The notes under the pieces are model-generated. The model ran no database searches. It saw only the letters and a program-made list of their open reading frames with translations, and was not told where the DNA came from. A DNA stretch of 64,000 nucleotides from CAVXXD01 sp963765625 (GTDB taxonomy: Bacteria; Actinomycetota; Geothermincolia; Geothermincolales; Geothermincolaceae): NCBI GenBank assembly GCA_963765625.1, contig CAVXXD010000014.1, positions 1-64,000 on the forward strand, in the 5' to 3' direction. Both the position numbers and the translations under genes were made by a program. Position 1 is the stretch's first letter; every line of letters begins with the position of its first letter. Below are positions 55,071 through 61,975 of this stretch, piece after piece.

Positions 55071-55196
55071 GGACGCCTCCTTAAGTCTAAAGCGGACTTC
55101 TCCCACACGCCCTCTTTTATACACCATTATTGGCAATCATTATACTGTTGAACAATGTACAGATGCGGCAAACGATAAAGAAAGCGAGACAGGATC

Positions 55197-55862
55197 ATGG
55201 ATAGAACTGTTAAGGACAACCCCTTCTTCTGTTCCTGGAGCGGGGGAAAGGACGCTTGTCTGGCACTCTACCTTGCCATGCAGGAAGGGGGAATACCCCG
55301 GTATCTGGTGACCATGGAATACGAGGATGGTGGAGCCTCCAGGGGCCATAGGATTCCGATTGATTTGATCGGCAAACAGGCTTCATCAATAGGCGTTCCC
55401 CTCATAACTCGCAAGACATCGTGGGAAGGTTATGAGTCGGCTCTTCTGTCAATCCTTGAAGGATTGAGAAAAGAAGGGGTTGAGACCGGGGTATTTGGGG
55501 ACATCGACCTCGAGGAACATCGAGTGTGGATAGAGCGTGTATGCTCATCAGTCGACATGAATGCTTGCTTGCCTCTTTGGGGTAAAAGCAGGAGTGAATT
55601 GATTGACGAACTACTCGGTGCCGGGTTTAAAGCGACCATCATCGCGGTGAGAGAAGATGATCTGGATCGGCGGTTTCTGGGGAAGACGCTGGACGAAGAC
55701 CTCATTCAGGAATTCACCGAGTTGGGAATCGATATCTCGGGAGAAGCGGGAGAGTACCATACCATAGTCACCGACGGGCCGATCTTCTCGACGCCGCTTG
55801 TTCTGGAGGCGAAAGGCGAATTCTTCTACGACCATCACTGGTTTCTGGACGTGTCCTTCTGA
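55197..55862 (+). CDS. Diphthine-ammonia-ligase-like PP-loop ATPase
   Basis: 221 residues of the MJ0570/DUF71 family. The PP-loop is CSWSGGKDACLALY, then VFGDIDLEEHRVWIERVC, CLPLWGKSRSELIDELL, and the family signature GEAGEYHTIVTDGP. In eukaryotes and archaea this domain amidates diphthine on EF2; bacteria lack diphthamide, so the bacterial substrate is unknown, with cofactor amidation suggested for some. It is divergent from the XRE-cupin gene and stands alone. Confidence 0.92.
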   Translation: MDRTVKDNPFFCSWSGGKDACLALYLAMQEGGIPRYLVTMEYEDGGASRGHRIPIDLIGKQASSIGVPLITRKTSWEGYESALLSILEGLRKEGVETGVFGDIDLEEHRVWIERVCSSVDMNACLPLWGKSRSELIDELLGAGFKATIIAVREDDLDRRFLGKTLDEDLIQEFTELGIDISGEAGEYHTIVTDGPIFSTPLVLEAKGEFFYDHHWFLDVSF

Positions 55863-55908
55863 TGTGTATTAGTCACTAGCTCCCAAGACATATTTCAACA
55901 TCTTCAAC

Positions 55909-55936
55909 AAAAAAAGCAGGGGCATCAAGCCCCTGC
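55909..55936 (-). terminator. Terminator of tRNA-Asn
   Basis: An 8-bp perfect stem GCAGGGGC (55916-55923 with 55929-55936), 5-base loop, followed on the minus strand by seven T. It lies just after the tRNA 3' end. It could also stop the plus-strand DUF71 transcript, though less well. Confidence 0.85.
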
Positions 55937-55944
55937 TATCTTTC

Positions 55945-56020
55945 TGGCTCCCCGGGAGGGACTCGAACCCCCAACCTAGTGGTTAACAGCCACCCGCTCT
56001 ACCGATTGAGCTACCGAGGA
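55945..56020 (-). tRNA. tRNA-Asn (anticodon GTT)
   Basis: A complete 76-base cloverleaf with CCA encoded. The acceptor stem TCCTCGG pairs with CCGGGGA (one G-T pair), the D-loop has AGCTCAATCGGTAGAGC, the anticodon loop is CTGTTAA, and the T-loop GGTTCGAGTCC. Own promoter and terminator. Confidence 0.97.
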
Positions 56021-56037
56021 ACGGTATCGATTTATGA

Positions 56038-56066
56038 ATTATAAGGCACATAAAAGCCCTTCTCAA
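56038..56066 (-). promoter_or_regulatory. Promoter of tRNA-Asn
   Basis: On the minus strand TTGAGA (56061-56066), 17-bp spacer, TATAAT (56038-56043), with the tRNA starting 17 bases further on. A perfect 7-bp inverted repeat AGCCCTT/AAGGGCT (56055-56071) covers the -35. Confidence 0.75.
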
Positions 56067-56100
56067 GGGCTGTGATGGTTTTGTCCGAAGGCTGTCTGGT

Positions 56101-56106
56101 TATAAT
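56101..56106 (+). promoter_or_regulatory. -10 box of the porGDAB operon
   Basis: TATAAT 38 bases before the GTG start of porG. TTGTCC at 56081 is only 14 bp away, so the -35 is uncertain. Confidence 0.5.
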
Positions 56107-56144
56107 CACTGTGAAAGAAGTTGAGCAAGCCAAGGTGGGAGCGC

Positions 56145-56690
56145 GTGAAGGAGATACGCATACACGGCCGGGGCGGCATGGGCAACGTCACGGCGGCGGA
56201 ACTGCTGGCCGAGGCGGCCTTCGCCGACGGCAAGTACGCCCAGGCCTTTCCTTCTTTCGGGGCGGAGCGTGAAGGCGCGCCTATACTGGCTTTCGTCCGC
56301 ATCAGCGAAACCCCCATACGACTGCGCCAGCAGGTCTACGAACCGGATTACCTGATAGTGCAGGACCCCAGCCTTCTTTACAATGAGGGCGTTCTGGAAG
56401 GGTTGAAGCCCGATGGCTGGGTGCTGGTCAATTCGACCAAGCCGCGCGAGGAACTGCCCATACCGGACGAGGTTAACGTCTTGACTGTTCCGGCGCTACG
56501 CATCGCGCTGGACGTGATCGGGCGGCCCTATTTCAACGTGGTCATGGTGGGGGCGTTTGCCTGTGCCACCAAGCTGGTCGAGCATGCGGCGGTGGTTGAA
56601 GCGATCAAGACTCGTTACCCCGGCGAGCTGGGCGAGAAGGAGGCGCAAGCCACCATAGAAGCCTGCAAAGTGATAGGGGAGTGTGGTTAG
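56145..56690 (+). CDS. porG: 2-oxoacid:ferredoxin oxidoreductase, gamma subunit
   Basis: The 181-residue subunit carries the POR gamma fold: KEIRIHGRGGMGNVTAAELLAEAAF at the start, then QAFPSFGAEREGAPILAFVRIS and YFNVVMVGAFACATKLV. It helps bind CoA. The enzyme oxidises pyruvate (or a branched-chain keto acid) to acyl-CoA and CO2, reducing ferredoxin. I choose GTG 56145 by comparison with the family; TTG 56121 would add eight residues. The order gamma-delta-alpha-beta is the archaeal/thermophile four-subunit type. Confidence 0.93.
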   Translation: MKEIRIHGRGGMGNVTAAELLAEAAFADGKYAQAFPSFGAEREGAPILAFVRISETPIRLRQQVYEPDYLIVQDPSLLYNEGVLEGLKPDGWVLVNSTKPREELPIPDEVNVLTVPALRIALDVIGRPYFNVVMVGAFACATKLVEHAAVVEAIKTRYPGELGEKEAQATIEACKVIGECG

Positions 56691-56691
56691 A

Positions 56692-56976
56692 GTGCGCATC
56701 TTCGTGGGGCGCAAGGTCAAACCGGGAACTTCCCTGGCCAACCAGACCAGGGCGTGGCGGGGCAAGCACCCCGCCTATAAGCAGAAGGACTGCATCGGCT
56801 GCCAGGCCTGTTTTCTTGGCTGCCCGGAAGGGACGGTCTACCGGATCGACAAGAAGAAATACGACGTCAACCTGGATTACTGCAAGGGCTGCGGCATCTG
56901 CGCTCACGAGTGCCCGGTTTCAGACATCGACATGGTATTGGAAGTGGGGTGCGAGGAATGGGGTGGAGGTTCATGA
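56692..56976 (+). CDS. porD: 2-oxoacid:ferredoxin oxidoreductase, delta (ferredoxin) subunit
   Basis: 94 residues with two 4Fe-4S motifs: CIGCQACFLGCP and CKGCGICAHECP. These clusters pass electrons from the TPP site to external ferredoxin. The start GTG 56692 lies just after the porG stop; GTG 56683 inside porG is also possible. PorA follows after 25 bases. Confidence 0.92.
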   Translation: MRIFVGRKVKPGTSLANQTRAWRGKHPAYKQKDCIGCQACFLGCPEGTVYRIDKKKYDVNLDYCKGCGICAHECPVSDIDMVLEVGCEEWGGGS

Positions 56977-57001
56977 CAGGCACCGGGTGGAGGGTTGCGG
57001 T

Positions 57002-57319
57002 ATGAGGGTGATAACGGAGGGGTCCATCGCGGTGGCGGAGACGGTGGCGCGCTGCCGGCCGCAATTGACCTGCGCCTATCCCATCACGCCACAGACCCAC
57101 ATCGTGGAGCACCTGGCCAAGCTGGCCTCCGACGGGAAACTGGAAGCCGGTTCCGTGCTGGCCGAGAGCGAGTTCGGGGCGGCCTCCATCGTGCTGGGGG
57201 CCAGCGCGGTGGGCGCGCGCACCTACACCGCGACTTCTTCGCCAGGGACTGCTGCTGATGACCGAAGTGATCTTCAACATCGCCGGCATGCGCCTGCCGG
57301 TGGTGATGACCTGCGCTAA
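57002..57319 (+). CDS. porA: 2-oxoacid:ferredoxin oxidoreductase alpha subunit, fragment 1
   Basis: First part of porA, starting at ATG (RVITEGSIAVAETVARC, then LTCAYPITPQTHIVEHLAKL, VLAESEFGAASIVLGASAVGARTYTATSS). Near 57242-57243 one extra base moves the frame; removing it restores SSQGLLLMTEV in the next fragment. Sequence after about 57243 in this frame is not native. The whole gene 57002-58179 is 1178 bases, two more than a multiple of three, as expected for two single extra bases. Confidence 0.85.
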   Translation: MRVITEGSIAVAETVARCRPQLTCAYPITPQTHIVEHLAKLASDGKLEAGSVLAESEFGAASIVLGASAVGARTYTATSSPGTAADDRSDLQHRRHAPAGGDDLR

Positions 57320-57575
57320 CCGCGCCGTCTCCGCTCCCATCAACATCTGGAACGACCAGCAGGACGTCATGTCCCTGCGCGATTCCGGCTGGATAGTGCT
57401 GTTCTGCGAGGACAACCAGGAAGCTGTGGACACTCACATCCAGGCTTATCAAGATAGCCGAGGAGCTGATGATACCGGTGATGGTATGTATGGACGGCTA
57501 CGTGCTCACCCACACCTGGGAGCCGGTGGACATCCCGTCGCAGAAGGAGGTGGACGCCTTCCTCCCTCCCTATAA
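57258..57575 (+). CDS. porA: 2-oxoacid:ferredoxin oxidoreductase alpha subunit, fragment 2
   Basis: Middle part of porA; native sequence runs from about 57244 (GLLLMTEVIFNIAGMRLPVV) through VSAPINIWNDQQDVMSLRDSG and FCEDNQEAVDTHIQAY to about 57450. There a second single extra base moves the frame; removing it gives AY-x-IAEELMIPVMV in the next fragment. This region is the TPP-facing part of the alpha subunit. Confidence 0.82.
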   Translation: MTEVIFNIAGMRLPVVMTCANRAVSAPINIWNDQQDVMSLRDSGWIVLFCEDNQEAVDTHIQAYQDSRGADDTGDGMYGRLRAHPHLGAGGHPVAEGGGRLPPSL

Positions 57576-58179
57576 GCCCGAGTATTTCCTGGACCCCGAT
57601 AACCCCTTTACCATGGGCGCCATGGTGGGGCCGGACGCCTACCTGGAGACACGCTTTCACCTGCACATGGACATGATGGAGGCGCGCTCGACCATCAAGC
57701 GAGTGGCGGCGGAGTTCCAGGAAACCTTCGGCCGCTATTCCGGGGGCGTGGTCGATTCTTACCGCATGGAAGAAGCAGACGTAGTACTGATTTCCATGGG
57801 CTCGTTGCTGGGGACCATGCGCGAGGCAGTGGATCGCCTGTGTGAAGAAGGATTGAAGGTCGGCCTGCTCAAGGTGCGTTGCTTGCGGCCCTTCCCCAAG
57901 GATGCCATCCACGACGCTCTCCGGCCCAAACAGGTGGTGGGGGTAGTCGAGAAGGACGTCTCCCTCGGCCTGGAGGGCGTGCTCTGCTCGGAGATACGCT
58001 CTGCTTTCTGCGGGGAGGAGTCGCCGGAGATATCTTCGTTTATCATGGGCCTGGGAGGACGGGACATCACCGTGGAAGAGATCATGCGGATTGCCCGGGA
58101 CCTAGCCGGCAACCCGGCCTGCCGGGTGGAATTCCGCACCCTGCGGTCCGACCTGATGAAGGGGGATGAGGCGGAATGA
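57469..58179 (+). CDS. porA: 2-oxoacid:ferredoxin oxidoreductase alpha subunit, fragment 3
   Basis: C-terminal part of porA, native from about 57451. It contains MIPVMVCMDGYVLTH, the long linker and the C-terminal domain with VVLISMGSLLGTMREAVDRL and LKVGLLKVRCLRPFP. Joined with the two upstream fragments the subunit has about 391 residues, a normal PorA length. Its stop overlaps the porB start by four bases, so the operon is otherwise intact. Confidence 0.9.
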   Translation: MIPVMVCMDGYVLTHTWEPVDIPSQKEVDAFLPPYKPEYFLDPDNPFTMGAMVGPDAYLETRFHLHMDMMEARSTIKRVAAEFQETFGRYSGGVVDSYRMEEADVVLISMGSLLGTMREAVDRLCEEGLKVGLLKVRCLRPFPKDAIHDALRPKQVVGVVEKDVSLGLEGVLCSEIRSAFCGEESPEISSFIMGLGGRDITVEEIMRIARDLAGNPACRVEFRTLRSDLMKGDEAE

Positions 58180-59081
58180 GCCCCGAGGAACGCAACATCA
58201 TCAACCTGATGGAGCCGGGGCACACCGGCTGCGCCGGGTGCGGCCAGGCCATCGGGGCGCGCCTGGTGATCAAGGCGGCGGGGCCGCGGGTGATCGTCGC
58301 CAACGCCACCGGCTGCCTGGAGGTCTACACCACGCGCTATCCTCAGTCAGCCTGGGAGGTGCCGTGGATACATTCCCTTTTCGATAACGCCGCCGGTGTG
58401 GCTTCAGGCATGGAGGCAGCTCTAAAGGTAATGGGCCGTTCCGAAGGGATCAAGGTGATCTGCCAGGCGGGGGATGGGGGAACCGCCGACATTGGCATGG
58501 GATGCATCAGCGGCATGTGGGAGCGGGGCCACGAGGTGGTCTACGTCTGCTACGACAACGAGGGCTACATGAACACCGGCTACCAGCGTTCCGGCCTGAC
58601 CCCGCTGGACGCCCGCACCACTACTTCACCGCCGGGCGCGCTTTCCTGGGGGAACCGCACCCGAAAGAAGAGCCTGCCTGACATCGCCGTCGCGCACCGA
58701 GTCCCTTACGTGGCTACGGCGGTGGTCAGCGAGCCGCGCGACCTCATGCGCAAGGTGGAGAAAGCCATGCAGGTGAAGGGGCCTTCTTACCTGCAGGTGC
58801 TGGTTCCCTGCGTGCCCGGATGGGGCATCGATACCAACATGTCAGTGACCATAGCCAGGCTGGCCATGGAGACCTGCCTCTTTCCGGTATTAGAGTTGGT
58901 CGATGGGGAAGTTGCCGCGGTCAAGCAGGTCAAGGAGAAGGACCGCAAGCCGGTGGAAGAGTACCTGCGGCCCCAGAAGCGCTTCGCCCATCTATTCCAG
59001 GAGGACGGTGAAGAGCAGATCAAGGTTATTCAGGCGGTGGCCGACGCCAACGCCGGGCGATATGGCATAATCAAACAGTAG
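58176..59081 (+). CDS. porB: 2-oxoacid:ferredoxin oxidoreductase, beta subunit
   Basis: The 301-residue subunit binds TPP. The CAGCGQAIGARL motif at the N-terminus and a later Cys (VPCVPGWG) hold a 4Fe-4S cluster. The TPP/Mg site is CQAGDGGTADIGMGCISG with CYDNEGYMNTGYQRSG. SPPGALSWGN and KKSLPDIAVAHRVPYVAT match pyruvate-type enzymes, so pyruvate is the likely substrate, though branched-chain keto acids cannot be ruled out. It ends the por operon. Confidence 0.94.
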   Translation: MSPEERNIINLMEPGHTGCAGCGQAIGARLVIKAAGPRVIVANATGCLEVYTTRYPQSAWEVPWIHSLFDNAAGVASGMEAALKVMGRSEGIKVICQAGDGGTADIGMGCISGMWERGHEVVYVCYDNEGYMNTGYQRSGLTPLDARTTTSPPGALSWGNRTRKKSLPDIAVAHRVPYVATAVVSEPRDLMRKVEKAMQVKGPSYLQVLVPCVPGWGIDTNMSVTIARLAMETCLFPVLELVDGEVAAVKQVKEKDRKPVEEYLRPQKRFAHLFQEDGEEQIKVIQAVADANAGRYGIIKQ

Positions 59082-59112
59082 GGAAAAGACTTCGAGAAAA
59101 CGGAGGTGCGGA

Positions 59113-59354
59113 ATGGCTGAGTGGGTCTGTTCGAAGTGCGGATACACCAGGGATTCCCGTTGCAAGCCGAAGGTCTGCCCGGAGTGCGACGCTGCGGGCG
59201 CCTTCGACAAAAAAGAAGATACCAAAGCAGCGTCGAAGGTACCGGCGAAAAAGGCAGCCGTCAGCGTACCGGCCAAGAAGCCGCGGCCAAGGTGCCCGCA
59301 AAGAAAGCACCGGCCGCCAAGAAGCCCGCGGCCAAGAAGCCGGCAAAGAAATAG
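59113..59354 (+). CDS. Rubredoxin-like zinc/iron domain with Lys/Ala/Pro-rich tail (frame break)
   Basis: The gene starts with ATG 59113 after CGGAGG. Residues 1-32 form a rubredoxin-like knuckle: WVCSKCGYTRDSRCKPKVCPECD, with two CxxC pairs. A tail rich in KKAAVSVPAKK-type repeats follows, like bacterial histone-H1-like or other nucleoid tails. Near 59282-59285 the frame breaks (one missing base, or two extra): the tail then continues as AAKVPAKKAPAAKKPAAKK and ends at TAG 59352. The full protein is about 80 residues. The stop overlaps the nth start (TAGTG). Redox or zinc role, perhaps DNA- or RNA-associated; unknown. Confidence 0.75.
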
Positions 59355-60036
59355 TGGGCAAGCCGCACTTTCCTTCACGACGGCTGATACAGGGCCGTCG
59401 ATTCCGCGCTGGCGAAAGCCTACGGGCGCCGCGAGGGCGAGGCGGGGGGTGGGCGACCCGCTGGACGGCCTGGTCCTCACCATCCTCAGCCAGAACACCA
59501 GCGACGTCAACTCCGACCGCGCTTTCGCGCGCTTGAAACAGGAACTCCCAACCTGGCGGGAAGTGCTGGACGCGGACTTCGAGAGGGTGGAAGAAGCCAT
59601 CCGTCCCGGTGGAATATCTCGCATAAAAGCCGAACGGATCCAGCAGGTGTTGGGCGTCATCGAGAAAGAACTGGGCACCTTCGACCTGCGCGTCATGGAC
59701 GAATGGGGCACGGAACGCATCCTCGATTTCATGGTCGCCCTGCCCGGGGTGGGGAGAAAGACCGCCCACGTAGTGCTTCTTTTCTACTTCGACCGGCCCG
59801 CCTTTCCCGTCGACACCCACATCTCCAGGATAACCAGGCGCCTGGGCTGGGTGCCGGAGAAAGCCGACCTGGATAAAGCCCATCTCATCCTGGACTCAGC
59901 CGTCCCCGACGAAGTGAAGGGCCGCCTCCACCTCAACTTCATCAGCCATGGCCGGGCGGTCTGCATCGCCCGCCGGCCACGCTGTGGGTCCTGCGTCATT
60001 TCAATCAACTGTCCCCGCATCGGCGTGGGGAACTAG
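59354..60036 (+). CDS. nth: Endonuclease III (two frame breaks near the start)
   Basis: Endonuclease III removes oxidised pyrimidines and nicks the abasic site. The likely start is GTG 59354, overlapping the previous stop. Two single extra bases, near 59395 and 59443-59449 (beside G6), must be skipped to read VDSALAKAYGRREGE and then GDPLDGLVLTILSQNTSDVN. From about 59452 the frame is intact: helix-hairpin-helix LPGVGRKTA with the catalytic Lys, VDTHISRITRRL with the Asp, and the 4Fe-4S Cys in CIARRPRCGSCVISINC. About 226 residues joined, a normal Nth length. GTG 59449 would give a truncated but in-frame protein. Confidence 0.88.
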
Positions 60037-60082
60037 GGTACAATTGGAGCGTCTAAAAGAAAAAATGCCGAAAGGGGTTCGC

Positions 60083-60499
60083 ATGAGGAAGTTCCACACA
60101 CGCACCATCCAGACAGCCGTCATGGCCGCCCTGCTCGTGCTACTTTTTGCTCCGCTCGTGCTGGGACAGTCAGCCCAGGTGCTTGACACCATAGACGAGG
60201 TGGAGCAGGAAACGGCGGAGATCAGAGGCCTGGACGAGCTCACCCCCATCGACGTGCGTTTCATGACCACTAAGGAGCTTGAGCAGAAGCTCATGGAGGA
60301 CCTCAACGAGGATTACTCCGCCGAGGACTGGGAGCAGGACGAGGGCCTGCTCAAACTGCTTGGTTATCTGGAGCCCAGACGACGATTACTACCAGATCAT
60401 GATCGACCTTTACACCGAGCAGGTCGCCGGGTTCTACGACCCCGAGGAGAAGTATCTGGCCCTGATATCGGAAGACACGGATATGCGGGCCATGGATGA
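60083..60499 (+). CDS. Membrane-bound HExxH metallopeptidase-like protein, N-terminal fragment
   Basis: It starts at ATG 60083, five bases after AAAGGGG, with a signal sequence (hydrophobic about 10-30, ending VLG-QS). A helical acidic region follows, VLDTIDEVEQETAEIRGLDE and MTTKELEQKLMEDLNEDY. Near 60374-60376 one extra base breaks the frame; removing it turns LLKLLGYLEP into the DDDYYQIMIDLYTEQ of the next entry. Sequence after 60376 in this frame is not native. Confidence 0.78.
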   Translation: MRKFHTRTIQTAVMAALLVLLFAPLVLGQSAQVLDTIDEVEQETAEIRGLDELTPIDVRFMTTKELEQKLMEDLNEDYSAEDWEQDEGLLKLLGYLEPRRRLLPDHDRPLHRAGRRVLRPRGEVSGPDIGRHGYAGHG

Positions 60500-61691
60500 G
60501 ATGAACCTCTCACACGAGGTCACCCATGCCCTGCAGGACCAGCATTATCACCTCGACCAGCCGCCCTTCGATGACCCGGACAGCACCGATTACGATATGG
60601 ATTATGCTGCTACCTGCCTGGTGGAAGGGGACGCCACCCTGACCATGTATATTTACCAGAGCGACTTCACTGAAGAACAATACGAAGAGTTGCTCGAGGA
60701 TTCCGGGGACATCGAATCCGATAAATTCGAAGCTGCCCCCCAGTACATACAGGACAGCCTGCTTTTCCCCTACGAACAGGGCTTGATCTTCGTCCAGGAA
60801 CTCTACGAACGAAATGAGTTCTCTTCCGTTGACAACGCCTATTCGGACTTGCCCACCTCCACCGAGCAGATCATGCATCCAGAAAAATATCTCAAACGGG
60901 ATTTACCCGTGAAGGTCGAATGCCCGGATTTAACTTCCGCCCTGGCGGAAGGCTGGGAGCTTGCCGACACCAACGTGATGGGCGAATTCGACGTTCAGGA
61001 ACTACTCATGACCGAGCTTAGCCGGTCGGATGCCGACGACGGTGCCGAGGGCTGGGGAGGCTGCCAGTACCGCTACTATACCAACATGGACACCGGCGGC
61101 AGGCTGGTGGCCATCGACATAGAATGGGATACCGAGTCCGACGCGAAGGAGTTCGCCGGCATGTTCGAGGAGTACGTCGATTTCCGGTACGACCTGGACA
61201 GGGGTTCTTACGAAATGGAAAACGATTGGGCCGTATGGGATGTCGACAAGGAAGGCGCAGTCGCCCTCAGTCTTGACGAGGATAAGACCTTCGTGGTGTT
61301 CTCCTCGGAGAAGAACCCCTTGTCAACGGCCGTAACCGCTATTGGAAAAGGCGGTACAGGCCTGGCGGCAGTGCTGGAAAACCAACCTGAGCTGGAGGAG
61401 AGGTTTGACGAGAATGAAACATCCAGCGCCAACGTGCTGGTGCTGGCTGTAGTGATAGGATTGCTGGTACTGGGGTTGATCCTGGCGGTGGCCATGCTGG
61501 TGATAAAGCAGAAAGAGAAGGCGGCTCGAGCCGTCGACTATCCATGGGCGCCGCAGCAACCACCGTGGCCGCCTCAGCCGCAACAGCAATGGCCCCCTCA
61601 GCAACAATGGCAGCCCCCTCAGCAGCAGTGGCAACAGCCGCCACCGCCCGAACCTCCACAAGCGCCGCCCGATACTTCCAGCGAAGGCTGA
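60279..61691 (+). CDS. Membrane-bound HExxH metallopeptidase-like protein, main part
   Basis: Native from about 60377 (DDDYYQIMIDLYTEQVAGFYDPEEK). The zinc motif is LSHEVTHALQDQHY, and the EGDA of TCLVEGDATLT about 30 residues later could supply the third ligand, as in gluzincins. After a 250-residue domain there is one membrane helix (VLVLAVVIGLLVLGLILAVAMLVI) and a cytoplasmic tail rich in Pro, Gln and Trp (WPPQQQWQPPQQQ). With its signal sequence (previous entry) the joined protein of about 535 residues is anchored with the peptidase outside. I know related actinobacterial proteins only as hypothetical. Confidence 0.8.
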   Translation: MSRSSWRTSTRITPPRTGSRTRACSNCLVIWSPDDDYYQIMIDLYTEQVAGFYDPEEKYLALISEDTDMRAMDEMNLSHEVTHALQDQHYHLDQPPFDDPDSTDYDMDYAATCLVEGDATLTMYIYQSDFTEEQYEELLEDSGDIESDKFEAAPQYIQDSLLFPYEQGLIFVQELYERNEFSSVDNAYSDLPTSTEQIMHPEKYLKRDLPVKVECPDLTSALAEGWELADTNVMGEFDVQELLMTELSRSDADDGAEGWGGCQYRYYTNMDTGGRLVAIDIEWDTESDAKEFAGMFEEYVDFRYDLDRGSYEMENDWAVWDVDKEGAVALSLDEDKTFVVFSSEKNPLSTAVTAIGKGGTGLAAVLENQPELEERFDENETSSANVLVLAVVIGLLVLGLILAVAMLVIKQKEKAARAVDYPWAPQQPPWPPQPQQQWPPQQQWQPPQQQWQQPPPPEPPQAPPDTSSEG

Positions 61692-61698
61692 AAACCGT

Positions 61699-61704
61699 TA
61701 TAAT
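61699..61704 (+). promoter_or_regulatory. -10 box of the CAU tRNA
   Basis: TATAAT eleven bases before the tRNA 5' end, at the end of the metallopeptidase gene. The -35 region is poor. Confidence 0.55.
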
Positions 61705-61714
61705 CTTCCAGAAC

Positions 61715-61791
<77 letters not shown>

Positions 61792-61800
61792 GAATAACAG

Positions 61801-61828
61801 CAGGCCGGACGAAATATCGTCCGGCCTG
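61801..61828 (+). terminator. Perfect 12-bp hairpin after CAU tRNA
   Basis: CAGGCCGGACGA (61801-61812) pairs perfectly with 61817-61828 around an AATA loop, ten bases after the tRNA. No U-tract follows, so it may be a weak terminator or a 3' processing or stability hairpin. Confidence 0.5.
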
Positions 61829-61861
61829 TACTGCTACTTAGGCATTTCCACCCAAACTCTA

Positions 61862-61890
61862 TTGACTAAACAAAAACGAAATGACAAAAT
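61862..61890 (+). promoter_or_regulatory. Candidate promoter of CoA-transferase-thiolase operon
   Basis: TTGACT (61862-61867), 17-bp spacer, CAAAAT (61885-61890), in an A+T-rich gap that runs to 61975. Confidence 0.45.
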
Positions 61891-61975
61891 TGGTTAGCTA
61901 AAGTGACTAAGGGTAAATATAGCGATTATTAGCAACCCAATAGGACAGAATTTACTAAACCGAGGGAGGGATCAG

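Noticed and set aside
59113..60036. Single 307-residue protein joining the rubredoxin-like domain to endonuclease III
   Set aside because: The middle third (an Arg/Pro-rich stretch) is out of frame for both genes; the Lys/Ala tail with its own stop and the VDSALAKAYG start of Nth lie in other frames, so the fusion is created by the frame breaks.
61792..61975. Attachment site or integrated element at the 3' end of the CAU tRNA
   Set aside because: There is no duplicated tRNA 3' end and no integrase or phage gene nearby; the hairpin and A+T-rich gap are explained by a terminator and a promoter.
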